Positions 18,446-28,101 of a stretch of 64,000 bases of DNA are shown in pieces. Source of the DNA: Dickeya dianthicola NCPPB 453 (GTDB lineage: Bacteria > Pseudomonadota > Gammaproteobacteria > Enterobacterales > Enterobacteriaceae). The notes below the pieces were generated by a model. That model was not told where the DNA came from, ran no database searches, and was given only the letters and a program-made list of their open reading frames with translations. The stretch lies in contig NZ_CM001841.1 of the NCBI RefSeq assembly GCF_000365305.1, positions 4,266,740 through 4,330,739 on the forward strand. The letters run 5' to 3'. Numbering within the stretch: position 1 is the first letter of the stretch; every line of letters starts with the position of its first letter. The translations under genes and the position numbers were made by a program.

Positions 18446-19162
18446 TTATAGCAACGTGGTAAGCGATGCCAAGCTGAAAATTTCCACATGCGGCAGCAGC
18501 CGGGAATCGTGAATCTGCATCAGGTTGCCGTCATGCAGGTTAATCCAGCAGGATTGTACGCCGCTGCGGATAGCTCCGGCCACGTCGGTGGTCAGATCAT
18601 CCCCCACATGCAGCAGATTGTGCAACGGTAAATTCAGCCGTTCGGCGGCCAGTTGATACATATCATGCCAGGGCTTTGAGCGGCCATCCGGGCCGGCACG
18701 CAGAATAAACTGAAAATACTCGCCGAGGCCGCAAGCGTGCGGATCGGCATTGCCGTTGGTGATCGCCACCAGCGGCCAGCGCTGCCCCAGCGCGCGCAAG
18801 GTGTCGTGAGTTTCCTGCGGCACGGCGATGCGGCTGCGCCAGCGGGCGAATTCCGCCATCACCGCGTCCGCGCCGGCGGCAGCGTCGTGCGGCGACATCC
18901 CGACCCGGGTCATCGCCAGATGTACGGAACGCCAGCGCCAGTGCGTGACATCGTGGTAAATCTCCGGCTGTTGCGCCAGCAGTTCCTGCCGCAGTTGACG
19001 CAAGCCCTCGCTGGGGAACGCCCGCAACCCAGGGTGATAGTGCTGCAAAAACCGTAACGACTCCTGCTCCGTGCGACGGATAACCTCATAGTTATCGTAC
19101 AGGGTATCGTCCAAATCGAACGTGATGGCCTTAATCTGACCAAGCGGGCGATAAAAATACAT
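18446..19162 (-). CDS. yigB: HAD phosphatase YigB (riboflavin pathway)
   Basis: YigB is a HAD-family phosphatase. The E. coli enzyme dephosphorylates FMN and the riboflavin precursor 5-amino-6-(5-phosphoribitylamino)uracil. The 238-residue protein shows motif [11 protein letters not shown] near residues 15-24, motif [12 protein letters not shown], the motif III lysine in [10 protein letters not shown] and motif [12 protein letters not shown]. Its ATG shares one base with the xerC stop (TGATG), so translation is coupled to xerC. It is the last of the tightly packed set dapF-yigA-xerC-yigB, in the same order as E. coli. Confidence 0.93.
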   Translation of the reverse strand: MYFYRPLGQIKAITFDLDDTLYDNYEVIRRTEQESLRFLQHYHPGLRAFPSEGLRQLRQELLAQQPEIYHDVTHWRWRSVHLAMTRVGMSPHDAAAGADAVMAEFARWRSRIAVPQETHDTLRALGQRWPLVAITNGNADPHACGLGEYFQFILRAGPDGRSKPWHDMYQLAAERLNLPLHNLLHVGDDLTTDVAGAIRSGVQSCWINLHDGNLMQIHDSRLLPHVEIFSLASLTTLL

Positions 19163-20070
19163 CAGGATTTACCTCGTCTGGCGCGTGGGTGCGCAGCATC
19201 GTACACCGATGCCAGATGTTGAAAGTCCAGATGGGTATAAATCTGGGTGGTGGAGAGGTTAGCATGACCCAGTAGTTCCTGCACGGCGCGCAGGTCGCCG
19301 CTGGACTCCAGCATGTGCGTAGCAAACGAATGCCGCAACTTATGCGGATTTACGTGGCTGTTCACGCCTTGTTTGACGCCCCACTCGGCAAAGCGTTTTT
19401 GTACGTTACGCATTGAGATACGCTTACCGAGGCTGGAGATGAAGACAGCGTCGCCTTCCGGCGCGTAAATATCCCGTATCGCCAGCCAGTGACGCAGCCA
19501 GGTGACGGCGGTCGCACCGATCGGCAGTTTGCGCTCTTTACTGCCTTTCCCCATCACCCACACTTCGCCGCTGTCCAAATCGACGTGACCGCAGTCCAGC
19601 CCGACCAGTTCCGCCAGACGCAGCCCGGCGCCGTACATCACTTCCAGCATGGCGCGATCGCGCACCGCCAACGGATCGCTGAGGTCGATATCCAGCAGGC
19701 GGCTCACTTCATCCACATCCATGTTTTTGGGCAGATGCCGCCCCGCTTTCGGCGCCGGCACGCCGCGGGCGGGGTTGGCCTTGAGTTCGCCGCGGCCGAC
19801 CAGCCAGTCAAGAAAGCTGCGCAACGCCGACAGACGCTGCGCCAGACTGGCGGCATTCAGCCCGGCACGCTTGCTGCGCGCCACCACCGCTCGCACGCCG
19901 GCGGCATCCAGCGCCTGCCAGTCGGCAATGCCGGATGCCGACAGCATGTCGATAATCACCTGTAACTGATGGGCATAGCTGCTTTGCGTCAGCGGACTCA
20001 GTTGCCGCTCAACCCGCAGGTAACGCAGAAAGGCTTCGGCCGGCGCCGACAGGGGAGAATCGGGGTTCAT
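19162..20070 (-). CDS. xerC: Site-specific tyrosine recombinase XerC
   Basis: XerC acts with XerD at the chromosomal dif site to resolve chromosome dimers. The 302-residue protein has an N-terminal SAM-like DNA-binding part and a C-terminal catalytic domain. The tyrosine-recombinase residues are visible: Arg in [12 protein letters not shown], Lys in [10 protein letters not shown], His/Arg in [12 protein letters not shown], His in [11 protein letters not shown] and the nucleophile Tyr in QIYTHLDF near residue 280. The start overlaps the yigA stop by 4 bp (ATGA). Neighbours are those of the E. coli dapF-yigA-xerC-yigB operon. Confidence 0.96.
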   Translation of the reverse strand: MNPDSPLSAPAEAFLRYLRVERQLSPLTQSSYAHQLQVIIDMLSASGIADWQALDAAGVRAVVARSKRAGLNAASLAQRLSALRSFLDWLVGRGELKANPARGVPAPKAGRHLPKNMDVDEVSRLLDIDLSDPLAVRDRAMLEVMYGAGLRLAELVGLDCGHVDLDSGEVWVMGKGSKERKLPIGATAVTWLRHWLAIRDIYAPEGDAVFISSLGKRISMRNVQKRFAEWGVKQGVNSHVNPHKLRHSFATHMLESSGDLRAVQELLGHANLSTTQIYTHLDFQHLASVYDAAHPRARRGKS

Positions 20071-20768
20071 AGGCGTTCAATCCATCGCTCCAGCAATACC
20101 GGGATAATCGTCGCCAGGTGTTGCAGCAGATCGATGCCCATGCCGTCCTGATAATGGTGGCTGTCGCGGCTGCTGAAAATCAACAATCCCAGATCGCCAT
20201 TTTTTCCCATCAGCGACAGCGCTACCGAGCCGACATGACGAGCCTGCGGCAACAACAGCAACAGTTCAGGACCGTTCAGCGTCCCAAGATAATGATGCCG
20301 TTCACCCAGCCGCTGGATACGCAACGGTTCAAACACCGTACGGTTAAGCGCCAGATGGGTAAAATCAGAAGGCGCGCCGATGCGCCAGCGATCGGCAAAC
20401 AGGCGGATAGCCGCGCCCGACAACCCCAGTTTGCGCGCCCAGCGGTGCAGCCTATCGAGCAGTTCCTGCAACGACGCAGCGGTAGAGAGCGCCATCTGCA
20501 ATTGCAATAGCTGGCTGAACAGTTCCTCATTGCGGGTAGCCTGTTCCGTCAGCAACGCTATCTCTTCTTCCAGATACTGAATGCGGTTGCGCTGACGGGC
20601 GAGCTGCCACTCCACCAGCGACACGCTGCCGCGCACCGGATGCGGTATACGCAGAGTCTCAGTCTGGTGGGAATGGCGAATGAAAAAGTCAGGGTGCTGG
20701 CGCAGGTACTGCAACAGCAGATCGTCAGTCAGCGCCTGACATTCAGCCTGCTCTTCCACGTTTTTCAT
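20067..20768 (-). CDS. yigA: DUF484 family protein YigA
   Basis: YigA is a 233-residue cytoplasmic protein of the DUF484 family, predicted GAF-like, with no proven biochemical role. Visible features are a conserved N-terminal FLRQHPDFF-type motif (here [12 protein letters not shown]), then a coiled-coil stretch around residues 55-100 ([24 protein letters not shown] region), then an alpha/beta GAF-like half ending in a basic WIERL tail. It overlaps dapF upstream by 4 bp and xerC downstream by 4 bp, which makes a translationally coupled string. The constant link to XerC across enterobacteria suggests a related role, but this is only inference. Confidence 0.88.
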   Translation of the reverse strand: MKNVEEQAECQALTDDLLLQYLRQHPDFFIRHSHQTETLRIPHPVRGSVSLVEWQLARQRNRIQYLEEEIALLTEQATRNEELFSQLLQLQMALSTAASLQELLDRLHRWARKLGLSGAAIRLFADRWRIGAPSDFTHLALNRTVFEPLRIQRLGERHHYLGTLNGPELLLLLPQARHVGSVALSLMGKNGDLGLLIFSSRDSHHYQDGMGIDLLQHLATIIPVLLERWIERL

Positions 20769-21589
20769 AGATGCATAAACCCATCATAAACATGCGTAGC
20801 CGGGCCGGTCATAAACAGCGGATGACCGGGGCCGTCCCAGTGAATCTCAAGTTCGCCGCCCGGCAGTTGTACTTTGACATCCGCCGCCAGCAGCCCTTGC
20901 TGAATGCCCACGGCCACCGCGGCACAGGCGCCGCTGCCACAGGCCTGGGTTTCACCCGCGCCGCGCTCGAACACCCGCAACCGGATAAGACCGGCGTTAA
21001 CCACCTGCATAAACCCGATATTAACGCGTTCCGGAAAACGTTCGTGACTTTCCAGCAGCGGCCCGAGCGTCTCCACCGGCGCCGTGTCCACATCGTCCAC
21101 CTGAATCACGCAATGCGGGTTGCCCATCGACACCGCGCCGCATAACACCGTGTGCTCGGCGACGCGCAAAATATAGGTTTTTTCCGGCTTGGCGGCGCGA
21201 AACGGCACCTGCTGCGGTTCGAAGTTGGGTTCGCCCATGTTCACCCGCACCAGTTCGTCTTCCGTCACCGACAACACCATGCGGCCGTTATGCGTGCTGA
21301 CGTTGATCTCACGTTTGCTGGTCAACCCTTTCAGGCGTACGAAACGGGCAAAGCAGCGAGCGCCGTTGCCACACTGCGCCACTTCGCTGCCGTCGGCATT
21401 GAAAATGCGGTAATGAAAATCCAGTTCGGGATCGTAGGGCGGCTCAACGATCAATAACTGATCGAACCCCACCCCGCAATGCCGGTCCGACAGGCGCCGG
21501 ATCAGCTCCGGTGAAAAGTAGACATTCTGCGTCACGGCATCGACAACCATGAAATCATTGCCCAGACCGTGCATTTTGGAGAACTGCAT
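20765..21589 (-). CDS. dapF: Diaminopimelate epimerase
   Basis: DapF converts LL-diaminopimelate to the meso form, the precursor of lysine and of the peptidoglycan cross-link. The 274 residues equal the E. coli length. The two catalytic cysteines are present: one in [13 protein letters not shown] near residue 73 and one in [12 protein letters not shown] near 217. Start: [13 protein letters not shown] at 21589 with AGGA upstream; a longer frame to 21637 is not used. It is cotranscribed with yigA, xerC and yigB (4 bp overlap with yigA), and the small lipoprotein gene lptM lies upstream on the same strand. Confidence 0.97.
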   Translation of the reverse strand: MQFSKMHGLGNDFMVVDAVTQNVYFSPELIRRLSDRHCGVGFDQLLIVEPPYDPELDFHYRIFNADGSEVAQCGNGARCFARFVRLKGLTSKREINVSTHNGRMVLSVTEDELVRVNMGEPNFEPQQVPFRAAKPEKTYILRVAEHTVLCGAVSMGNPHCVIQVDDVDTAPVETLGPLLESHERFPERVNIGFMQVVNAGLIRLRVFERGAGETQACGSGACAAVAVGIQQGLLAADVKVQLPGGELEIHWDGPGHPLFMTGPATHVYDGFMHL

Positions 21590-21677
21590 TTCCTGACCCC
21601 GCTGCGTTAAACGGGTGCGCCAGAAACCCTGTCGCAACCCGCGAGATTATCTTCAATCACCCTGCGTACCGCGGCGG

Positions 21678-21842
21678 CTACTGCCGGGCGGACGATGCTT
21701 GCGGAGCCTGGGTATTTTGCTGCTGCGTTTTTTTAGCCGGAGCCGGTTGCTCTGGCGGAAAATAAAGCGGGCCTTTCAAACCACAACCAGCCAGTGACAA
21801 CACCAACAGTGCCAGCGCGCCCTGACGAAAAAGAGTTTTCAT
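21678..21842 (-). CDS. lptM: LPS-assembly lipoprotein LptM (YifL)
   Basis: LptM is a tiny outer-membrane lipoprotein that helps mature the LptD/E LPS translocon. The 54-residue precursor has a basic start (MKTLFRQ), a hydrophobic stretch and the lipobox LAGC with cysteine near residue 20. The mature part begins CGLKGPLYFPPE, the conserved block of this family, and ends in a Gln/Pro/Ala-rich low-complexity tail. The start at 21842 gives a normal signal peptide; an upstream ATG six codons earlier is less likely. It is placed just upstream of dapF, as in E. coli. Confidence 0.9.
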   Translation of the reverse strand: MKTLFRQGALALLVLSLAGCGLKGPLYFPPEQPAPAKKTQQQNTQAPQASSARQ

Positions 21843-21919
21843 TTCGTTAAAACCTGTCATTCAGATACCTATGCTCTCTATAATCGCAGGTGGATCATGA
21901 AAATCAATAGGAATCGAAT

Positions 21920-22240
21920 ATGAACGATAGCGAGTTTCATCAATTAGCCGACGCGCTGATGCTAAAGGTGGAGGAAACGCTGGATCAATTTGATGGCGAT
22001 GCGGATATCGATTACGAAACCAATGGCGGCGTGATGACGCTGAGTTTCGAAAACGGCAGCAAGATCGTGATTAACCGGCAGGAGCCGATGCATCAGGTGT
22101 GGCTGGCGACCAAAGGCGGCGGCTATCACTTCAACTATCAGCATAGCCGCTGGATTTGCGACCGCAGCGGCAGCGATTTCATGGCGCTGCTGGCCCAGGC
22201 CTGCTCGGAACAGAGCGGCGCAGACGTTTATTTCGAATAA
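21920..22240 (+). CDS. cyaY: Frataxin homologue CyaY
   Basis: CyaY is the bacterial frataxin, a small acidic iron-binding protein that modulates IscS in Fe-S cluster assembly. The 106 residues equal the E. coli length. The acidic ridge is visible in [17 protein letters not shown] near residues 25-40, and the conserved strand core follows: [14 protein letters not shown] and the WICDRSG strand. It is divergent from lptM/dapF and convergent with cyaA. A perfect 15 bp tandem repeat and a hairpin follow in the spacer to cyaA. Confidence 0.96.
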   Translation: MNDSEFHQLADALMLKVEETLDQFDGDADIDYETNGGVMTLSFENGSKIVINRQEPMHQVWLATKGGGYHFNYQHSRWICDRSGSDFMALLAQACSEQSGADVYFE

Positions 22241-22252
22241 AAAAGACTGGCA

Positions 22253-22282
22253 TTTCGACTAAAACAGTTTCGACTAAAACAG
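22253..22282. repeat. 15 bp perfect tandem duplication after cyaY
   Basis: TTTCGACTAAAACAG occurs twice head to tail (22253-22267, 22268-22282), thirteen bases beyond the cyaY stop codon and before the cyaA terminator hairpin. Confidence 0.9.
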
Positions 22283-22302
22283 ATTGGGGCCGTTCGCCCC
22301 AA
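22270..22302 (-). terminator. Probable cyaA terminator
   Basis: The stem TTGGGGC/GCCCCAA (22284-22290 with 22296-22302) with a five-base loop is followed on the minus strand by the T-rich TCTGTTTTAG. It lies 33 bases beyond the cyaA stop and could serve cyaY from the other side. Confidence 0.6.
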
Positions 22303-22334
22303 CTGCCATTCACTACCGAATTTCCCGCACTGAA

Positions 22335-24893
22335 TCAGAGCATCTGCAAGCGCTGGCTCAGCATCGGATTCTTCTTGTCCTCAGATGATGGCGTAACGCA
22401 TAGGTGAGACAGCGCGCTGCTGCGAAACGGGATCACCTGCGAGCGGTCGTCCAGTTGAACAATCTGATAGAACTGCGGCAGATTGAAATTGATGAAGCTG
22501 GAGCCGTAGGTAAAGCGGTCGTGCGACGAGGAGTAGAAGCGGCTGACATCGCGCACCAATTCTTCCTTGCTGCCTTCGCAGTGGTGATAGACTTCCACCC
22601 GGTTCGACTCGTCCAGAATATAGATATTGAACCCCTGATTATCCGGTTGATCTTCAAAGAAGAACTGGATAATTCCCTCGCTGGCGACGCCATCCACCAC
22701 CGGCGGCAGATGGATGTGGTTGGTTTCCACCTGAATCGGCAGCCCCTGCAACTTGTTGTTGGAAATCGCGCCGTAGAACTCCACCGCGTTTTCCAGTTTC
22801 TGCGCCGACACGCTCAGGCGTTCGAAGAACAATCCCCAGGTTTCGCCCGCGACTTTCACCGCTTTGAAGCGGCCTGGCTCCAGACGGGTGCTGGACAGAC
22901 GTAATTCAATACATTCGGACACCAGTTGCTGCACGCGAGTCCGGATCAGCCCGCGCAAATGCTGGCTGTAACAGAACACTTCCAGCGACTCCGGCAACGC
23001 AGCGTCCTGATGCATTTTGCCAAGAATGGTTTTCAGCGCTTCCAGCATCGCCTGTTCGCCGCTGAAATGCAGGGTGCGCACCTCATTCCAGGAATTGCGG
23101 TACAACAAATCGATACTGCCGACCAGGCACTGCTGCTGCTGGCCAAAGCTGAAGACGTCCAACTGACGGAAATCGAAATGCACCACCTGATTGCGGAACG
23201 CCGCCGTCGGGTCATGCTCCAGATTGACGATAATCGCCAGATGACGAATCTCGCACGGGCTATACAGCGCTTTCGGCGTGGGGGCCGCCACACGCAGCGG
23301 GAAGTGGCTGGACACATCCGACACCAGCTCCTGCAACCGCGCGATATCGCACAGCTCGTGCCCCTTGATATGCAAACGGGTGGATGACGTCAGCAAACCG
23401 TTGAAATAGGCCCAGGCCACCAGCTTGTTGAGATAGCGGTTATATTCCAACGGCTGATGGCTGATGATGGCATCCATCGACGGCGCTTGATTGTACAGAT
23501 ACCAGCCGGAACGGTTGGCGCGCCCCGCCGGAACATAGATAAAGGTCAGATTCGGTTCCGACAGGTCGGGCGAAATCTGCGGGTTCACCAGCGTCACCTT
23601 ACCCGGCAACGCCTCGAAAGCGGCATACAGTTTGCGGGTCAGCACCCCGATATCCTGCGGACTGGCGCTGACGCTTAGGTTGTTGCGACGGGCGAAACGG
23701 ATCAGGTTGCGATAGCTTTGCATCATCGCATCCAGCAGCTCGTTGTGCGCTTCACGCACCTGCCCGATTTTCCAGTTAGCACGGTTGTCCAGCATCACCA
23801 GCCGTTCGTCGCTCCATCCCCATGCCTGCACCATTTGCGTCAGGATTTGGCGACGCCAGGCGGTGCAGGCGCGCTCGCGGGAGAGTTTCTCACACACTTT
23901 GAGGTAGAAACAGCGACGCACCAGATCCAGCCGGGTCTGGTCATTGACAGCGTTCAGATACTGGGTCACGCGATCCAGCATCATGCAGTAGGGATCCAAC
24001 CCGAAGGAAACGATCTCGCCTTTATGCAGGCGCGCTTTGATCTCGCTCGACAGCAAGCGGGTATTGGGGTATTCCCAGGAATAGGCTTCCAGCAACAAAG
24101 TCTTCAGCACCGCCTTGTAGGGCGAGTCGATGCTTTTATACAGTTGCCACAGACTGGCGCCAAAGTACTCTTCCGCCGACAGCGCGCTCAGCCCGCCCAA
24201 ATCCAGCCATTCGTTCGGCGCCAGCGCGCCGCGGGCATACAGGGAAAGCACGAATTCATCATAGTGGGCTTCTTCTTCTACCGGCACCATGTTCCACAGA
24301 ATACGCTTGCCCGCCATGCGCACCGCGGTGCGGTAAAACTCGTCCAGCAACAGGATATGCTGGGTGGAGCCGCAATCCTCGCCGCCGAGGCTGCCGCTCT
24401 CGTTATGGCGGAAGCGGTTTTCATCCATCAGGAAGAAGCTGACGTCTACGCCTTGCCCGGCCGCCCATTTTTCCAACAGCGAGCATTTCTGCTGCAATCG
24501 CTGGCGCTCTTCGCCGTCCAGCCAGGATTGGTGGCAGACCCAGATGTCGAGATCAGAGCTGCAACTCTGCCCGATGGACGAGGTGCTGCCCATAGAATAG
24601 ACGCCGGTGATCGGCAGTTCGCCCTTGCGATCCGGCGTAGACAGCTCACCCCAACGCAACTCAACGCCGTCGAGATAGTGCTGCTGTTTTTCATCGGGGG
24701 AGAAAAGACAAATGCCGTGCGGAGCCTTGCCTTCCAGATAGCCAGGCATCAGCGGGTGGTGATGATGTAATAAAACTGGCAAAAGACTGTAAACCTGCTG
24801 AAAAGCCGGTTTCATTGCTTCCAGAGCACGATCCACACGCAGTTGGTTGATCGCATCCAGTCTTTGCTTCAGTGTCTCGATGTAGAAGTACAA
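22335..24893 (-). CDS. cyaA: Class I adenylate cyclase
   Basis: CyaA makes cAMP from ATP and drives CRP-dependent catabolite control. The product is about 852 residues (E. coli 848). The N-terminal catalytic half holds the nucleotidyltransferase signature [17 protein letters not shown] near residues 97-113. The C-terminal regulatory half responds to phosphorylated enzyme IIA-Glc. Start: a TTG at 24893 gives [16 protein letters not shown], matching E. coli CyaA, which also starts at TTG; AGGCG lies seven bases upstream. An ATG at 24944 would add 17 residues unlike the family. A CRP site upstream suggests feedback repression, as known in E. coli. It is divergent from hemC. Confidence 0.95.
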   Translation of the reverse strand: MYFYIETLKQRLDAINQLRVDRALEAMKPAFQQVYSLLPVLLHHHHPLMPGYLEGKAPHGICLFSPDEKQQHYLDGVELRWGELSTPDRKGELPITGVYSMGSTSSIGQSCSSDLDIWVCHQSWLDGEERQRLQQKCSLLEKWAAGQGVDVSFFLMDENRFRHNESGSLGGEDCGSTQHILLLDEFYRTAVRMAGKRILWNMVPVEEEAHYDEFVLSLYARGALAPNEWLDLGGLSALSAEEYFGASLWQLYKSIDSPYKAVLKTLLLEAYSWEYPNTRLLSSEIKARLHKGEIVSFGLDPYCMMLDRVTQYLNAVNDQTRLDLVRRCFYLKVCEKLSRERACTAWRRQILTQMVQAWGWSDERLVMLDNRANWKIGQVREAHNELLDAMMQSYRNLIRFARRNNLSVSASPQDIGVLTRKLYAAFEALPGKVTLVNPQISPDLSEPNLTFIYVPAGRANRSGWYLYNQAPSMDAIISHQPLEYNRYLNKLVAWAYFNGLLTSSTRLHIKGHELCDIARLQELVSDVSSHFPLRVAAPTPKALYSPCEIRHLAIIVNLEHDPTAAFRNQVVHFDFRQLDVFSFGQQQQCLVGSIDLLYRNSWNEVRTLHFSGEQAMLEALKTILGKMHQDAALPESLEVFCYSQHLRGLIRTRVQQLVSECIELRLSSTRLEPGRFKAVKVAGETWGLFFERLSVSAQKLENAVEFYGAISNNKLQGLPIQVETNHIHLPPVVDGVASEGIIQFFFEDQPDNQGFNIYILDESNRVEVYHHCEGSKEELVRDVSRFYSSSHDRFTYGSSFINFNLPQFYQIVQLDDRSQVIPFRSSALSHLCVTPSSEDKKNPMLSQRLQML

Positions 24894-25218
24894 GACGTTT
24901 CGCCTGCTTATCCCAGTGCCTATAAAGAAGCCGTTGTTTTCCAACCTGCCCAGAATAGATATTGGAAGAATGGCGGGCAGATTATTGCTGGAAACGTGAT
25001 CAATCTAACACCTTGCTGAAAGGGCGTAAAGAAACTAAAGAAAGTCGGATTTGTTTATTGATGCTTCAACGTTGAACACATTATCGCCATTTTGGCCGCC
25101 CCCGGCTACACCCTGGCGGGGTTTTGTCGTTCCCTTCCCTCATCACGACGGCCGGGCAACTGACACCGGCTCGCCTTCAATGGTACGATGGAAAGAAAGG
25201 ATCAAAACGGTATCAAGC
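24894..25218. promoter_or_regulatory. cyaA-hemC divergent control region
   Basis: This 325 bp gap holds the promoters of cyaA (minus) and hemCDXY (plus). On the minus strand GGTGTTAGATTGATCACG (24994-25011) closely matches the CRP site of the E. coli cyaA promoter. On the plus strand a GC stem CCCCG/CGGGG with a TTTT tail (about 25100-25125) precedes hemC and could act as a terminator or attenuator. No further gene is evident. Confidence 0.7.
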
Positions 25219-26160
25219 ATGGTAGACACTATTCTAAGAATTGCCACCCGACAGAGCCCGCTTGCGCTGTGGCAGGCCCATTTTGTTCAACAACGGCTGG
25301 AAGCCTGCCACCCCGGTTTGCGGGTGGAATTGGTACCGATGGTCACCCGCGGCGATGTGCTGCTGGATACGCCGTTGGCCAAAGTGGGCGGCAAAGGGTT
25401 GTTCGTCAAAGAACTGGAGCTGGCACTGCTGGAAAACCGTGCCGATATCGCGGTGCATTCAATGAAGGATGTGCCGGTCGAATTCCCCGAGGGTCTGGGG
25501 TTGGTCACCATCTGTGAGCGTGACGACCCGCGCGACGCCTTTGTCTCCAACCATTACGCCACGCTGGATGAGCTGCCTGTCGGCGCCTGCGTCGGCACCT
25601 CCAGCCTGCGCCGCCAGTGCCAGTTGCGCGCCCACCGCCCGGACCTGAAAGTCCGCGATCTGCGCGGCAACGTCGGCACCCGCTTGTCCAAACTGGATAA
25701 CGGCGACTACGACGCCATCATTCTGGCGGTCGCCGGGCTGAAGCGCCTGGGCCTGGAAGACCGCATCCGTACCGCAATCAGTCCGGAGCAATCGCTGCCG
25801 GCGGTCGGTCAGGGTGCCGTCGGCGTGGAATGCCGGCTGGACGACGCCCGAACCCGTGCGCTGCTGGCGCCGCTTAACCACGATGATACCGCAACGCGCG
25901 TACTGGCCGAGCGCGCCATGAATACCCGGCTGGAAGGCGGTTGTCAGGTTCCTATCGGCAGCTACGCCGAACTGCAGGACGGCGATACGCTGTGGCTGCG
26001 GGCGCTGGTGGGCGCACCGGACGGCAGCCGCATTATTTACGCGGAACGCCGTGGTCTACGTCAGGATGCAGAGCAACTTGGCATCGACCTGGCGAACGAA
26101 CTGCTTGAACGCGGCGCCCGCGATATTCTGCAATCCGTTTATGGAGAAGCCTCGTCATGA
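25219..26160 (+). CDS. hemC: Porphobilinogen deaminase (hydroxymethylbilane synthase)
   Basis: HemC joins four porphobilinogens into hydroxymethylbilane, the third common step of tetrapyrrole synthesis. The 313-residue product matches E. coli HemC in length and sequence. [14 protein letters not shown] lies at the start, [12 protein letters not shown] and the catalytic-aspartate region [11 protein letters not shown] in domain 1, and [11 protein letters not shown] and [13 protein letters not shown] follow. The dipyrromethane-binding cysteine is in EGGCQVPIG near residue 242. The ATG at 25219 is chosen by homology; the ribosome site is weak, and an earlier in-frame ATG at 25051 would add 56 non-family residues. 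The stop overlaps hemD by ATGA. Confidence 0.96.
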   Translation: MVDTILRIATRQSPLALWQAHFVQQRLEACHPGLRVELVPMVTRGDVLLDTPLAKVGGKGLFVKELELALLENRADIAVHSMKDVPVEFPEGLGLVTICERDDPRDAFVSNHYATLDELPVGACVGTSSLRRQCQLRAHRPDLKVRDLRGNVGTRLSKLDNGDYDAIILAVAGLKRLGLEDRIRTAISPEQSLPAVGQGAVGVECRLDDARTRALLAPLNHDDTATRVLAERAMNTRLEGGCQVPIGSYAELQDGDTLWLRALVGAPDGSRIIYAERRGLRQDAEQLGIDLANELLERGARDILQSVYGEASS

Positions 26161-26897
26161 CGATTCTGGTTACCCGTCCCTCTCCTGCGGGTGAGCAGTT
26201 GGTAGCCCGTCTCAGAATGGCAGGCCTGCCGGCCTACCACAGTCCATTAATCGAATTTTCCCCAGGCAGCGAATTATCGCAACTGCCCGCCATGCTGCAC
26301 GCGCTGCGCCCCGGCGATCTGGTATTCGCCCTGTCGCAACAGGTAGTGGAATACGCGGACCCGGCGCTATCACGCGCCGGAACCGGTTGGCCCAAAGCGC
26401 TCACCTATTTTGCGGTAGGCCGCTCTACCGGGCTGGCTTTGCATACCGTCAGCGGTTTGCCGGTACACTACCCGCCGGAACGCGCGACCAGCGAAACATT
26501 ATTGCAATCCCCGGAGTTACAACAGGTAACGGGTAGGCAAGCGTTAGTGCTACGCGGTAATGGCGGGCGGGAACTGCTCGGCGAAACCTTGCAGCAACGC
26601 GGCGCGCAGGTGCGCTACTGCGAATGTTATCAGCGTAACCCGGTGGTTTACGACGGCGCGGAACAATGCCAGCGCTGGCAACGTCTCGGCATCAATACGC
26701 TGGTGATTACCAGCGGAGAAATGCTGCAACAATTTTATACTTTAGTGCCTGATTATTATCGAACTGCCTGGCTGTCGGGTTGCCGGGTCGTCGTCGTCAG
26801 CGCGCGTCTGGCCGACATGGCCCGCGAACTGGGCTGGCATGATATTCGGATCGCCGATAACGCGGATAACGATGCGCTGATGCGGGCGCTGCAGTGA
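26157..26897 (+). CDS. hemD: Uroporphyrinogen-III synthase
   Basis: HemD cyclises hydroxymethylbilane with inversion of ring D to give uroporphyrinogen III, the branch point to heme, siroheme and cobalamin. The 246-residue product equals the E. coli length. The family is poorly conserved, but the N-terminal [13 protein letters not shown], the middle [14 protein letters not shown] and a [11 protein letters not shown] segment before the second-domain helix identify it. It starts inside the hemC stop (ATGA overlap), so the two are translated together, followed by hemX 74 bp downstream. Confidence 0.94.
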   Translation: MTILVTRPSPAGEQLVARLRMAGLPAYHSPLIEFSPGSELSQLPAMLHALRPGDLVFALSQQVVEYADPALSRAGTGWPKALTYFAVGRSTGLALHTVSGLPVHYPPERATSETLLQSPELQQVTGRQALVLRGNGGRELLGETLQQRGAQVRYCECYQRNPVVYDGAEQCQRWQRLGINTLVITSGEMLQQFYTLVPDYYRTAWLSGCRVVVVSARLADMARELGWHDIRIADNADNDALMRALQ

Positions 26898-26971
26898 TGC
26901 CGATCATGCCGTCGCGCTGCTAAAGAATAACCCGGACAATTACCATTACCCTGATCATAGGATGTATTCAT

Positions 26972-28099
26972 ATGACGGAACACATTACCTCCCCAACACC
27001 CAGCGAAGAGGTGGCCGAACGGGCTGAACCCACACCGCCGCAAAAATCGTCGCCCGCCTCCGGCGCGCCACGCCACGGTCTTGTTCTGGGCGCCATCGCT
27101 ATCGTGGTTTCGCTGGCGCTGAGCGGCGGCGTCTACTATTACGCTCACCAGCAGATGATGCGTCAGAGTATGGCGCAGGCCCAATTGCAGGATCAGCTCG
27201 CTGCGCTGCAAAAACAGCAATCACAGGCGCAGCAGCAGTGGCAACAGACGCTGGATCAGCAGGCAAAAGCTCTGAGCGCCGATGAACAACGGTTGGCGGC
27301 CCTGACCCGGCAGGCCGGGGAAATGCAGGAAAAACTGGCGACTCTCGCCAACAGCGACTCTAAAACCTGGCTGCTGGCGCAGGCTGATTTCCTGGTAAAA
27401 CAGGCCGGACGCAAATTGTGGAGCGATAAAGACGTCACCACCGCCGGCGCCTTGCTCAAAAGCGCCGATGCCAGTCTGGCGGACATGAACGACCCCAGCC
27501 TGCTCGACGTGCGCCGGGCCATCACCCACGATATCGGCATGCTGGCCGGCGTCAGCCAGATCGATTTCGACGGCATCATCCTTAAAGTGAATCAGTTGGC
27601 TGATCAGGTAGACAACCTGCGGTTGGCTGATACCGATACCGATGAAGCGCCGATGGAAGAAAGCGACTCGACGCTGTCGGCCTCGCTGAGCGAATGGCGG
27701 CAGAACCTGAGCAAGAGCTGGCACAATTTCCTGTCGGATTTCATCACCATTCGTCGCCGCGACGACAGCGCCGAACCGCTGCTGGCGCCGAATCAGGATG
27801 TGTATCTGCGCGAAAACATCCGTTCGCGCCTGCTGGTCGCCGCGCAGGCGGTGCCGCGCCACCAGAACGAAACTTACCGGCAATCGCTGGAAACCGCGGC
27901 GACCTGGATACGCGCCTACTTTGACGAAAGCGATCCGACCACCAAAGCGTTTCTGGAGCAGTTGGACACGCTGAGCCAGCAGTCGGTGGCGATGGATGTA
28001 CCGAATGAGCTGCAAAGCCAGCCGCTGCTGGACAAACTGATGCAAACCCGGGTCCGCAACCTGCTGGCGCAGCCGTCCGCCAGACCACAGGAGGGCTGA
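26972..28099 (+). CDS. hemX: HemX inner-membrane protein
   Basis: HemX of the enterobacterial hemCDXY operon is a bitopic inner-membrane protein of uncertain function; it was once annotated as uroporphyrin-III methyltransferase, which the sequence does not support. The 375 residues begin with a Pro/Glu-rich cytoplasmic part, then one membrane helix near residues 36-55 (LVLGAIAIVVSLALSGGVYY). A Gln-rich coiled coil (about 60-125) and a helical periplasmic domain follow. No methyltransferase motif is visible. It ends two bases before hemY, so the pair is probably translated together. Confidence 0.9.
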   Translation: MTEHITSPTPSEEVAERAEPTPPQKSSPASGAPRHGLVLGAIAIVVSLALSGGVYYYAHQQMMRQSMAQAQLQDQLAALQKQQSQAQQQWQQTLDQQAKALSADEQRLAALTRQAGEMQEKLATLANSDSKTWLLAQADFLVKQAGRKLWSDKDVTTAGALLKSADASLADMNDPSLLDVRRAITHDIGMLAGVSQIDFDGIILKVNQLADQVDNLRLADTDTDEAPMEESDSTLSASLSEWRQNLSKSWHNFLSDFITIRRRDDSAEPLLAPNQDVYLRENIRSRLLVAAQAVPRHQNETYRQSLETAATWIRAYFDESDPTTKAFLEQLDTLSQQSVAMDVPNELQSQPLLDKLMQTRVRNLLAQPSARPQEG

Positions 28100-28101
28100 A
28101 C

